NCBI GenBank assembly: GCA_960531495.1
Contig: CAUIJY010000075.1
Coordinates: forward strand, 682,001 to 746,000
Source: Zeus faber
Taxonomy: Eukaryota > Chordata > Actinopteri > Zeiformes > Zeidae
Direction of reading: 5' to 3'
Length of the DNA stretch: 64,000 bases
Shown piece after piece: positions 1-12,200 of this stretch. The first letter of the stretch is position 1; the number at the start of each line of letters is the position of its first letter. The notes below the pieces were generated by a model that was not told where the DNA came from, made no database searches, and saw nothing but the letters and a program-made list of their open reading frames with translations. The position numbers and the translations under genes were made by a program.

Positions 1-2381
1 TCTTTCAATATTTCAATCTTTCAATCTTTCTTTCATTCTTTCTTTCAATCTTTCAATCTTTCTTTCATTCTTTCTTTCAATCTTTCTTATTTTCAATTTT
101 TCTATCTTTCAAAATTTCTTCCAATCGTTCAATCTTTCTTTCATTATTTCTTTCAATCTTTCTTTTATCTCTTTCAATCTTTCTTTCTTTCAATCTTTCT
201 TTCCATCTTTCTTTCATTCTTTCTTTCAATCTTTCTTTTTTCAATCTTTCTTGCAATCTTTCTTTCAATTGTTTAATCTTTCAATCTTTCTTTCATTCAT
301 TCTTTCATTCTTTCTTTCAATCTTTCTTTCAATCGTTCTTTCTTTCTTTTAGTCTTTCTTTCATTCTTTCTTTTAATCTTTCAATCTTTCTTTCATTGTT
401 TCTTTCAATCTTCCTTTCATTCTTTCTTTCATTCTTTCTTTCAATCTTTCTTTCAATCTTTCTTTCTTTCTTTTAGTCTTTCTTTCAATCTTTCAATTTT
501 TCAATCTTTCTTTCATTCTTTCTTTTAATCTTTCAATCTTTCTTTCATTCTTTCCTTCAGTCTTTCATTCTTTCTTTCAATCTTTCTTTTTTCAATCTTT
601 CTTGCAATCGTTCTTTCAATTGTTTCATCTTTCAATCTTTCTTTCATTCTTTCTTTCAGTCTTTCAATCTTTTTTTCAATCTTTCTTTCATTCTTTCTTT
701 CAATCTTTCTGTCCGTCATTCTTTCTTTCAGTCTTTCTTTCATTCTTTATTTCAATCTTTGTTTCATTCTTTCTTTCAATCTTTCATTCAATCTTTCTTT
801 CAATCTTTCTTTCAATCTTTCTTTCAATCGTTCTTTCATTCTTTATTTTAATCTTTCAATCTTTCTTAAATTGTTTCTTTCAATCTTTCTGTCTTTCAAT
901 ATTTCTTTCAATCTTTCAATCTTTCTTTTTTTTTCAATCTTTCTTTCAATCTTTCTTTTATTCTATCTTTAAATCTTTGTTTCTTTCAATCTTTCTGTCT
1001 TTCAATATTTCTTTCAATCTTTCAATCTTTCTTTTTTTTTCAATCTTTCTTTCAATCTTTCTTTTATTCTATCTTTAAATCTTTCTGTTTTTTCAATCTT
1101 TCTTGCAATCTTTCAATCTGTCTTTCAAACTTTCAATCTTTCTTTCAATCTTTCAATCTTTCTTTCAATTTTTCTTTCAATCTTTCAGTCTTTCTTTCAT
1201 TCTTTCTTTCAATCTTTCAATCTTTCAATCTTTCAATCTTTCAATCTTTCTTTCATTCTTTCTTTCAATCTTTCAATCTTTCTTTCAATATTTCTTTCAA
1301 TCTTTCTTTCTGTCAATCTTTCTTTCCATCTTTCTTTCCATCTTTCTTTCATTCTTTCCTTCAGTCTTTCAATCTTTCTTTCAATCTTTCTTTCAATTTT
1401 TCTTTCAATCTTTCTTTCATTCTTACCTTCAATCTTTCAATCTTTCTTTCAATCTTTCTTTCAATCTTTCATTCATTCCTTCTTTCAATCTTTCAATCTT
1501 TCTTTCAATATTTCTTTCAATCTTTTTTACTTTCAATCTTTCTTTCTTTAAATCTTTCTTTCAATCTTTCTTTCAAACTTTCATTCTTTATTTCAATATT
1601 TCAATCGTTCAATCTTTCTTTCATTCTTTCTTTCAATCTTTCTTTCAATCTTTCAATCTTTCTTTCAATGTTTCTTTCAATCTTTCTTTCTTTAAATGTT
1701 TCTTTCAATCTTTCTTTCAAACTTTCAATCTTTATTTCAATCTTTCAATCTTTCAATCTTTCTTTCATTCTTTCTTTCAATATTTCAATCTTTCAATCTT
1801 TCTTTCATTCTTTCTTTCAATCTTTCAATTTTTCTTTCAATCTTTCTTTCTTTCAATTTTTCTATCTTTCAATATTTCTTCCAATCTTTCAATCTTTCTT
1901 TTGTTATTCTTTCAATCTTTCTTTCTTTCAATCTTTCTTTCTATCTATCTTTCAATCTTTCTTTCATTCTTTCTTTCAATCTTTCTTTTTTCAATCTAAC
2001 TTGCAAACTTTCTTTCAATTGTTTAATCTTTCAATCTTTCTTTCATTCTTTCTTTCAGTCTTTCAATCTTTTTTTCAATCTTTCTTTCAATCTTTCAATC
2101 TTTCTTTCTATCTTTCTTTCAATCTTTCTTTCATTCTTTATTTCAATCTTTTTTTCATTCTTTCTTTCAATCTTTCTTTCTTTCAATCTTTCTTTCAATC
2201 TTTCTTTCAATCTTTCTTTCAATCTTTCTTTCATTCTTTCTTTTAATCTTTCAATCTTTCTTTCATTGTTTCTTTCAATCTTTCTGTCTTTCAATATTTC
2301 TTTCAATCTTTCAATCTTTCTTTCTTTTTTCAAACTTTCTTTCAATCTTTCTTTTATTCTATCTTTAAATCTTTCTTTTTT
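1..2381. repeat. TTTC/CAAT pyrimidine-rich satellite, left block
   Basis: The block is made almost wholly of four-base words (CTTT, CAAT, CATT, with rarer CAGT and AAAT) giving 8- and 12-base units. One strand is nearly all pyrimidine plus A; the other reads as long Lys/Glu/Arg-rich frames. A diagnostic variant block containing TTTCTTGCAATC followed by TTTCAATTGTTTAATC recurs near 245, 600 and 2000, and again many times after 49520, so both outer arrays are one family. Long open frames here are by-products: a 12-base unit equals four codons and has no stop. It is not treated as coding. Confidence 0.95.
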
Positions 2382-4546
2382 TGTAACATGTATTTGTCGA
2401 GTTATGATCATTTTCATCATTGTGTGCACATGTGGGAAAAAAGGCATTTTCAGCCGATTTAAACGTCGAAAAGGGGAATTGGTTAAACGCTTCAGTCATT
2501 ACTCTGTGTGACAGTTTCAGACAGTTTAAATACAATGGTGAACTAGTATATGCTGCTAAAGTGTTGTTTGTCAAACAGTTTTAGGCCCATCTAACATGTA
2601 TTTGTCGTGTTATGGTCATTTTCATCATTATGTGCACGTGTGGGAAAAAACGCATTTTCAGCCGATTTAAACGTCGAAAAGGGGAATTGCTTAAACGCTT
2701 CAGTCATTACTCTGTGTGACAGTGTCAGACAGTTTAAATACAATGGTGAACTAGTATATGCTGCTAAAGCGTTGTTTGTCAAACAGTTTTAGGCTCATAC
2801 AACATGTATTTGTCGAGGTATGAGCATTTTCAGAACATTGGACGGTTTGCTGTCTAGCTGAATTAGAGAAACACCGAACCATTGTCTCTTCAGAGGTGAA
2901 TGATTCAGAATGCTGCAATACAGCATAGAAATTTAATTAATATGATGAACTATTATGTGCTTCTTAAGTGTTTCTCACAGATTTCTAGGCCCATCTAACA
3001 TGTATTTGTGGAGTTATGATCATTTTCATCATTGTGTGCACATGTGGGAAAAAACGCATTTTCAGCCGATTTAAACGTCGAAAAGGGGAATTGGTTAAAC
3101 GCTTCAGTCATTACTCTGTGTGACAGTGTCAGACAGTTTAAATACAATGGTGAACTAGTATATGCTGCTAAAGTGTTGTTTGTCAAACAGTTTTAGGCCC
3201 ATCTAACATGTATTTGTCGAGTTATGGTCATTTTCATCATTATGTGCACATGTGGGAAAAAACGCATTTTCAGCCGATTTAAACGTCGAAAAGGGGAATT
3301 GGTTAAACGCTTCAGTCATTACTCTGTGTGACAGTGTCAGACAGTTTAAATACAATGGTGAACTAGTATATGCTGCTAAAGTGTTGTTTGTCAAACAGTT
3401 TTAGGCCCATCTAACATGTATTTGTCGAGTTATGGTCATTTTCATCATTATGTGCACATGTGGGAAAAAACGCATTTTCAGCCGATTTAAACGTCGAAAA
3501 GGGGAATTGCTTAAACGCTTCAGTCATTACTCTGTGTGACAGTGTCAGACAGTTTAAATACAATGGTGAACTAGTATATGCTGCTAAAGCGTTGTTTGTC
3601 AAACAGTTTTAGGCCCATACAACATGTATTTGTTGAGGTATGAGCATTTTCAGAACTTGTGACGGTTTGCTGTCTAGCTGAATTAGAGAAACACCGAACC
3701 ATTGTCTCTTCAGAGGTGAATGATTCAGAATGCTGCAGTACAGCATAGAAATTTAATTAATATGATGAACTATTATGTGCTCCTTAAGTGTTTCTCACAG
3801 ATATCTAGGCCCATCTAACATGTATTTGTGGAGTTATGATCATTTTCATCATTGTGTGCACATGTGGGAAAAAACGCATTTTCAGCCGATTTAAACGTCG
3901 AAAAGGGGAATTGGTTAAACGCTTCAGTCATTACTCTGTGTGACAGTGTCAGACAGTTTAAATACAATGGTGAACTAGTTTATGCTGCTAAAGCGTTGTT
4001 TGTCAAACAGTTTTCGGCCCATACAACATGTATTTGTCGAGGTATGATCATTTTCCGAACTTGTGACGGTTTGCTGTCTAGCTGAATTAGAGAAACACCG
4101 AACCATTGTCTCTTCAGAGGTGAATGATTCAGAATGCTGCAGTACAGCATAGAAATTTAATTAATATGATGAACTATTATGTGCTTCTTAAGTGTTTCTC
4201 ACAGATTTCTAGGCCCATCTAACATGTATTTGTGGAGTTATGATTATTTTCATCATTGTTTGCACATGTGGGAAAAAGACGCATTTTCAGCCGATTTAAA
4301 CGTCGAAAAGGGGAATTGGTTAAACGCTTCAGTCATTACTCTGTGTGACAGTGTCAGACAGTTTAAATACAATGGTGAACTAGTATATGCTGCTAAAGTG
4401 TTGTTTGTCAAACTGTTTTAGGCCCATCTAACATGTATTTGTCGAGTTATGGTCATTTTCATCATTTTGTGCACATGTGGGAAAAAACGCATTTTCAGCC
4501 GATTTTAACGTCGAAAAGGGGAATTGGTTAAACGCTTCTGTTAGTT
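2382..4546 (+). repeat. A/B satellite array, forward orientation
   Basis: Tandem ~208-bp A units start near AACATGTATTTGTCGAG and end near CAAACAGTTTTAGGCCCA; near-identical units lie around 2591-2790, 2995-3190, 3203-3400 and 3411-3610. They are interspersed with ~196-bp B units containing GCTGTCTAGCTGAATTAG and TTAATTAATATGATGAAC (around 2806-2994 and 3614-3810). A and B share their edges but differ inside. The join with the TTTC array is at about 2382. The units carry short open frames on both strands, but the length is not a multiple of three. Nothing suggests transcription. Confidence 0.93.
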
Positions 4547-4578
4547 CAGACAGTTTTAGGCCCATGTTAAACTGTCTG
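4547..4578. repeat. Head-to-head inversion junction of the A/B satellite
   Basis: The array changes orientation here. CAGACAGTTT (4547-4556) and its exact reverse complement AAACTGTCTG (4569-4578) flank a 12-base centre containing TAGGCCCAT. Upstream units read in the forward sense; every unit downstream to ~22.7 kb reads as the reverse complement. The unit just left of the junction is truncated after the GAATTGGTTAAACGCTTC region, and the first inverted unit is also rearranged (about 4579-4640). Confidence 0.85.
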
Positions 4579-7500
4579 ACACTGTCACACAGAGTAATGA
4601 CTGAAGCGTTTAACATAGAGCAATGACTGAAGTGTTAACCGTTCCGCCAAATCGACGTTTAAATCGACTGAAAATGCGTTTTTTCCCACGTGTAGACATT
4701 GATGAAAATTATCATAACTCGAAAAATACATTTTATATGGGCCTAAAACTCGTTGACAAACAATACTTTAGCTGCACATACTAGTTTATCATTGTATTTA
4801 AACTGTCTTTGAGAAAGACTTAAGAAGCACATAATTGTTCCTCATATTAATTAAAGTTATATGGTGTACTGCAGCATTCAAAATCATTCACCTACAAAGA
4901 GACAATGGTTCGGTGTTTCTCTAATTCAGCTCGACAGCAAATCGTCCAAAGTTCTGAAAATGATCATAACTCCACAAATACATGTTAGATGGGCCTAGAA
5001 CTCTGTGAGAAACACTTAAGAAGCACATAATAGTTCATCATATTAATTAAATTTCTATGCTGTACTGCAGTATACTGAATCATGCACCTACAAAGAAACA
5101 ATTGTTCGGTGTTTCTCTAATTCAGCTAGACAGCAAATCGTCCAAAGTTCTGAAAATGATCATAACTCGAAAAATACATTTTATAAGGTCCTAAAACTGG
5201 CTGACAAACAACACTTTAGCAGCACATACTAGTTTATCATTGTATTTAAACTGTCTGACACTGTCACATAGAGTAATGACTGAAGCGTTTAACCGTTCCA
5301 CCAAATCGACGTTAAAATCGGCTGAAAATGCATTTTTTCCCACATGTGTAGACTTTGATGAAAATTATCAGAACTCGAAAAATACATTTTATATGGGCCT
5401 AAAACTGGTTGACAAACAAGACATAAGCAGCACATACAAGTTCATCATTGTATTTAAACTGTCTTTGAGAAAGACTTAAGAAGCAAAATAATTGTTCCTC
5501 ATATTAATTAAAGTTATATGGTGTACTGCAGCATTCTGAATCATTCACCTACGAAGAGACAATGGTTCGGTGTTTCTCTAATTCAGCTAGACAGCAAACG
5601 GTCCAAAGTTCGGAAAATGATCATAACTCGAAAAATACATTTTATATGGGCCTAAAACTGGTTGGCAAACAACACATTAGCAGCACATACTAGTTTATCA
5701 TTGTATTTAAACTGTCTGACACTGTCACATAGAGTAATGACTGAAGTGTTTAACCGTTCCGCCAAATCGACGTTTAAATCGACTGAAAATGCGTTTTTTC
5801 CCACGTGTAGACATTGATGAAAATTATCATAACTCGAAAAATACATTTTATATGGGCCTAAAACTGGTTGACAAACAAGACTTTAGCTGCACATACTAGT
5901 TTATCATTGTATTTAAACTGTCTTTGAGAAAGACTTAAGAAGCACATAATTGTTCCTCATATTAATTAAAGTTATATGGTGTACTGCAGCATTCAAAATC
6001 ATGCACCTACAAAGAGACAATTGTTCGGTGTTTCTCAAATTCAGCTAGACAGCAAATCGTCCAAAGTTCTGAAAATGATCATAACTCGAAAAATACATTT
6101 TATATGGACCTAAAACTGTTTGACAAACAACACTTTAGCAGCACATACTAGTTTATCATTGTATTTAAACTGTCTGACACTGTCACATAGAGTAATGACT
6201 GAAGCGTTTAACCGTTCCGCCAAATCGACGTTAAAATCGGCTGAAAATGCGTTTTTTCCCACGTGTAGACTTTGATGAAAATTATCAGAACTCGAAAAAT
6301 ACATTTTATATGGGCCTAAAACTGTTTGACAAACAACACTTTAGCAGCACATACTAGTTTATCATTATATTTAAACTGTCTGACACTGTCACATAGAGTA
6401 ATGACTGAAGCGTTTAACCGTTCCACCAAATCGACGTTAAAATCGGCTTAAAATGCATTTTTTCCCACGTGTAGACTTTGATGAAAATTATCAGAACTCG
6501 AAAAATACATTTTATATGGGCCTAAAACTGGTTGTCAAACAACACTTTAGCAGCACATACTAGTTCATCATTGTATTTAAACTGTCTGACGCTGTCACAT
6601 GGAGTAATGACTGAAGCGTTTAACCGATTCGCCTTTTCGACGTTTAAATTGACTGAAAATGCGTTTTTTCCCACATGTGTAGACTTTGATGAAAATTATC
6701 AGAACTCGAAAAATACATTTTATTCGGGCCTAAAACTGGTTGACAAACAAGACTTTAGCAGCACATACTAGTTTATCATTGTATTTAAACTGTCTGACAC
6801 TGTCACATAGAGTAATGACTGAAGCGTTTAACCGTTCCGCCAAATCGACGTTAAAATCGGCTGAAAATGCGTTTTTTCCCACGTGTAGACTTTGATGAAA
6901 ATTATCAGAACTCGAAAAATACATTTTATATGGGCCTAAAACTGGTTGACAAACAAGACTTTAGTAGCACATACTAGTTTATCATTGTATTTAAACTGTC
7001 TGACACTGTCACAGAGTAATGGCTGAAGCGTTTAACCGATCCGCCTTTTCGACGTTTAAATCGGCTGAAAATGCGTTTTTTCCCACATGTGTAGACTTTG
7101 ATGAAAATTATCATAACTCGAAAAATACATTTTATATGGGCCTAAAACTGGTTGACAAACAACACTTTAGCAGCACATACTAGTTTATCATTGTATTTAA
7201 ACTGTCTTTGCGAAAGACTTAAGAAGCAAATAATTGTTCCTCATATTAATTAAAGTTATATGGTGTACTGCAGCATTCTAAATCATGCACCTACAAAGAG
7301 GCAATGGTTCAGTGTTTCTCAAATTCAGCTAGACAGCAAATCGTCCAAATTTCTGAAAATGATCATAACTCGAAAAATACATTTTATATGGGCCTAAAAC
7401 TGGTTGACAAACAACACTTTAGCAGCACATACTAGTTCATCATTGTATTTAAACTGTCTGACACTGTCACATGGAGTAATGACTTAAGCGTTTAACCGAT

Positions 7501-9150
7501 TCGCCTTTTCGACGTTTAAATCGACTGAAAATGCGTTTTTTCCCACATGTGTAGACTTTGATGAAAATTATCAGAACTCGAAAAATACATTTTATATGGG
7601 CCTAAAACTGGTTGACAAACAAGACTTTAGCAGCACATACTAGTTTATCATTGTATTTAAACTGTCTTTGAGAAAGACATAAGAAGCACATAATAGTTCC
7701 TAATATTCATTAAAGTTATATGGTGTACTGCAGCATTCTAAATCATGCGCCTACAAAGAGACAATGGTTCGGTGTTTCTCTAATTCAGCTAGACAGCAAA
7801 CGATCCAAAGTTCTGAAAATGATCATAACTCGAAAAATACATTTTATATGGGCCTAAAACTGGTTGACAAACAACACTTTAGCAGCACATACTAGTTTAT
7901 CATTGTATTTAAACTGTCTTTGCGAAAGACTTAAGAAGCACATAATTGTTCCTCATATTAATTAAAGTTATATGGTGTACTGCAGCACTCAAAATCATGC
8001 ACCTACAAAGAGAAAATTGTTCGGTGTTTCTCTAATTAAGCTCGACAGCAAATCGTCCAAAGTTCTGAAAATGATCATAACTCGAAAAATACATTTTAAA
8101 TGGGCCTAAAACTGTTTGAAAAACAACACTTTAGCAGCACATACTAGTTTATCATTGTATTTAAACTGCCTGACACTGTCACATAGTAATGGCTGAAGCG
8201 TTTAACCGATCCGCCTTTTCGACGTTTAAATCGGCTGAAAATGCGTTTTTTCCCACATGTGTAGACTTTGATGAAAATTATCATAACTCGAAAAATACAT
8301 TTTATATGGGCCTAAAACTGGTTGACAAACAAGACTTTAGCAGCACATACTAGTTCATCATTGAATTTAAACTGTCTTTGAGAAAGACTTAAGAAGCAAA
8401 ATAATTGTTTCTCATATTAATTAAATTTATATGGTGTACTGCAGCATTCTGAATCATTCACCTACAACGAGACAATGGTTCGGTGTTTCTCTAATTCAGC
8501 TAGACAGCAAATCGTCCAAAATTCTGAAAATGATCATAACTCCACAAATACATGTTAGATGGGCCTAGAACTCTGTGAGAAACACTTAAGAAGCACATAA
8601 TAGTTCATCATATTAATTAAATTTCTATGCTGTACTGCAGTATTCTGAATCATGCACCTACAAAGAGACAATGGTTCGGTGTTTCTCTAATTCAGCTAGA
8701 CAGCAAATCGTCCAAAGTTCTGAAAATGATCATAACTCGAAAAATACATTTTATATGGGCCTAAAACTGGTTGACAAACAACACTTTAGCAGCACATACT
8801 AGTTTATCATTGTATTTAAACTGTCTGACACTGTCACATAGAGTAATGACTGAAGCGTTTAACCGTTCCGCCAAATCGACGTTAAAATCGGCTGAAAATG
8901 CGTTTTTTCCCACGTGTAGACTTTGATGAAAATTATCAAACTCGAAAAATACATTTTATATGGGCCTAAAACTGGTTGACAAACAAGACTTTAGTAGCAC
9001 ATACTAGTTTATCATTGTATTTAAACTGCCTGACACTGTCACAGAGTAATGGCTGAAGCGTTTAACCGATCCGCCTTTTCGACGTTTAAATCGGCTGAAA
9101 ATGCGTTTTTTCCCACATGTGATGAAAATTATCATAACTCGAAAAACACA
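4579..9150 (-). repeat. A/B satellite array, reverse orientation, first part
   Basis: These are reverse-complement copies of the satellite at 2382-4546. A units are ~206 bp. Composite B units are ~252 bp and contain CTTTGAGAAAGACTTAAG, then TTAATTAAAGTTATATGG, then AATTCAGCTAGACAGC. A shorter B form carries AACTCTGTGAGAAACAC. A and B alternate irregularly, giving spacings of 206, 412 and 458 bp between equivalent points. Copies differ by scattered substitutions and small deletions. The array is cut by the LINE at 9151. Confidence 0.93.
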
Positions 9151-9173
9151 TTTTTTTTTTTTTTTTTTTTTTT

Positions 9174-9277
9174 AATATAAAAATACAGAATCATCAACAG
9201 TAACAATTATGCCAAGAAAACATTTTTAAACACTTGGGAAATACATGTTTTCCCTTTTTCTACCATTCTCTATCCTA
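9174..9277 (-). other. LINE 3' untranslated region
   Basis: This short AT-rich stretch lies between the ORF2 stop and the poly(A) tail on the minus strand. It has no tandem tail repeat, unlike L2-type LINEs. This agrees with the poly(A)-primed reverse transcription typical of the L1/Tx1 group. Confidence 0.7.
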
Positions 9278-12200
9278 TCAGAATGCGAAGGAGAGAGAGT
9301 GGCATTCAGTTTCCTGGAGTAGGGTAGTTTGTTGCATGAATTGGCTTACAAAAAGGTCTTTGTTTCCTCCATATACCAACGATAGGTGGGCTTTTAGTGA
9401 GTTTCCAAAGAGGCTTTGTATGCTTACGTCTCTACCCTCATATAGTGCCAAGTTCCTTCTTGTCCATGTTGCGCGCCTGGCAAATGCCAGCACAGTGTTT
9501 ATCAGTAAGTTTTCCGTTGGACTCTTTGTTTTGGGGGGGGGGCCAAACATGTAGGCCCAGTCCCATGTAAGCCCTGTTAGTCTCCTAAGGCCACAATGTT
9601 CCACCAGTAGGCTCTTGACCCTCTCCCTATAGTTCGTGAGGGCCGTGCACCTAAGGAACAGGTGCTCAATGTCTTCTGCTTCTTCCATGCAGACCGCACA
9701 CTCCCTCTTGTGCAAGTCTTTGTGTATTTGATGCAGGATGATGCCAGTAAAAATCCTCCTGTGCCTTATCTTGAAATCCAGGTGGAAGATGGCTGATGTG
9801 GCAAAAGGGATTTCCATGTTGTTCCATATATTTCTAATTGAATAGCCAGGAAATATCCTTGACCAGGCCTTTTCTGAAGCTGGAATTGTCACAATCTTTG
9901 AAATGAGTAATCTATACCAGTCTCTGGTTTTCACTGATTGGATGGTGGGGAATTTTCCTCTAAGGCACAGGAGGAAGTTCAGGGCATCATCCTGCCCCTT
10001 GGGTCCTTTCTCTTTGAGCATGCCTCGCCACTCAGGTAGTAGGCTTTGATCAAATTTTTCCCCGAAAGAGACAATCAGTTTTTCCCTGTATTGCACCTTC
10101 CATCTGTCTAATTCCCAAAGTACATTCCCTATATCAAAGTTCCCTTTGTGGTCGGTCACCTGTCCCACTCTTGTTAGGCCTGCTGCCGTCAAGTGACTGC
10201 TGACGAGGTTTCTCCCATTATAGGTGAAGCATGGATTCGAGAGGAAAGGTAACTGCAGCACATGCTCTTTTTTACTGCACTCGGGTCTGAGGTGGGGGAG
10301 TATCCTTCCCCATGCCTCCAGCACCTCCTGGTAGAAGCCCGGCAGGCCACTGTAGGTTTTTCTGGGGTAGTGGGTACAGAGATTGTATTTGCTCCTCTCC
10401 CCAAACTCCGCCAGGTAGCCTGCGAGTGCGTCCTCCCAGGGATACTGCCTGGTCGAATCCAAGAATTTCCCTATCAATTTGACCCTCAGTGCGTCTCTTT
10501 TGGCACCAATGTCAATCAGCCCTAATCCCCCCTCCCGTTTATTAGCAATTAACGTCCTGTGGGCGATCATATTTCCCTTACCCTTCCAAAGAAAGGAGGA
10601 TATCTCACCGTTCAATGAATTTAGTGCCCAATCGGGCAGCTCACAGGTTCCCAAAGCATGATTAATTTTTGACAGCACTAAGGCATTAGATACTATTGCC
10701 TTTCCTTTTAGACTAAGCCCCCTCGCCTTCCACAGGTTCAAGGTACACTGTATTTTAATTATCACACTCTTCCATGTTTTATCTCTTGCTTCACTCTCGT
10801 CTTTCCCAATGTACACACCCAAGATTTCTCTGCACCCTGTGGTCTCTTTAAGGCCCCATTTGTTTATCGTTTTTTGATTCTTACCGCAGAACATTATTGC
10901 AGATTTTTCTTTATTGATTCTTGCGCCAGAGGCTTTCTCATAGGCCCCTAGGTGTTTGAAGACATGGTCTATGCTGTCACCATCCGAGACCATGATATTA
11001 ATGTTGTCTGCATATTGGACTATTTTGGTTTTGTTGCCATTTGGCGTTAAGATACCTTTTATATTTTTGTCTTTCAGTATTAGGAGTGCGAGGGGTTCTG
11101 CGACCAGGGTGTATAGCAGAGCTGAGAGGGGGCATCCCTGTCTCACAGACCTCTCGATCCGAATGTCCCTGGTGAGAAGTCCGTTGCATTTCACCCTGCT
11201 ACTCGCACTTCGATATAACACCTTGATCCAATCGATGAACTTTGCTCCGAAGCCGAACTTTTCCATTACGGACCAGAGGAACGGATGCTCAACCCTGTCA
11301 AAAGCTTTTTCTAGGTCTACTCCAAGCAGCAGGCCCCTCTGCATAGTCATTGTTTTTACTGTATCCCTAATTGTATTGATGGAGTCTGTAATATCTCTGC
11401 CTGGGATACTGTAAGTTTGCGTATTGCTGATGATTGAGCCTATTACTCCTTTAAGTCTATTAGCCAGAATTTTTGCCAGAATCTTATAATCTGAATTGAG
11501 TAGGCTAATTGGCCTATAGTTTTTCAGTTGGTTCCGGCATCCTTTATTCTTAAATACAATTGTGATGATACCTTTTGTGAGGGAGTCCGGAGTTGTCTGG
11601 TTTACTCTAATACTAGTGTAAAGTTTTAGCAGCAAGGGGGCCAGCTGGGCTTTGAAGCACTGGTAGAACTCTGTCGAGATTCCGTCTGGGCCTGGGCTTT
11701 TGTTCTTATTTAGTCCATCTATTGCCAGTTCTACTTCCGCTAATGTGATTACCGTGTCGCACTCTTCTTTGTCGATGTGATTTATTTCCCTATCAATACA
11801 TTCCAGTATTTCTTTAGTTTGTTTTGGATTGGAGCTGTTACTAGTAAAGAGGTTCTCGTAATACCTATGTATTTCGTCCAGTATGTCTTCCTGCTCAACT
11901 ATTATTTCCCCCTTACTATTTTCATTCGGACCCATTCTGGCTTTGTTTTGGTTTTTTTTTTCTAGGCCAAGGAAAAAAGCTGTACATTTCTCCCCATCTG
12001 TGATATTTTTAAATCTACTTCTAACAGCTGCTCCTATGCATCTTTTCTTTTCAAAAGAGTGAAGTTTAGCTTCATATTCTTCAAATTTTGCACAACTTCT
12101 GTCAGGGTCATGGTCAAGTAATGTAATTTCTTTTGCGAGGAGGTCCCTTAATGTTCTCTCCTCCATTCCTTCCCGCCATCCTTTCTCTTTACTATAATTT

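Noticed and set aside
602-2511. Long Phe/Ser/Leu-rich frames (plus) and Lys/Glu/Arg-rich frames (minus) in the left TTTC array
   Set aside because: They follow automatically from 4-base words lacking stop codons; no start context, domain or unique sequence supports coding.
7490-7530. CENP-B box in the A satellite (TTTTCGACGTTTAAATCGGC)
   Set aside because: Spacing between TTCG and CGG does not fit the nTTCGnnnnAnnCGGGn consensus.
10956-11414. Plus-strand 152-codon frame opposite LINE ORF2
   Set aside because: Shadow of the reverse-transcriptase coding strand.
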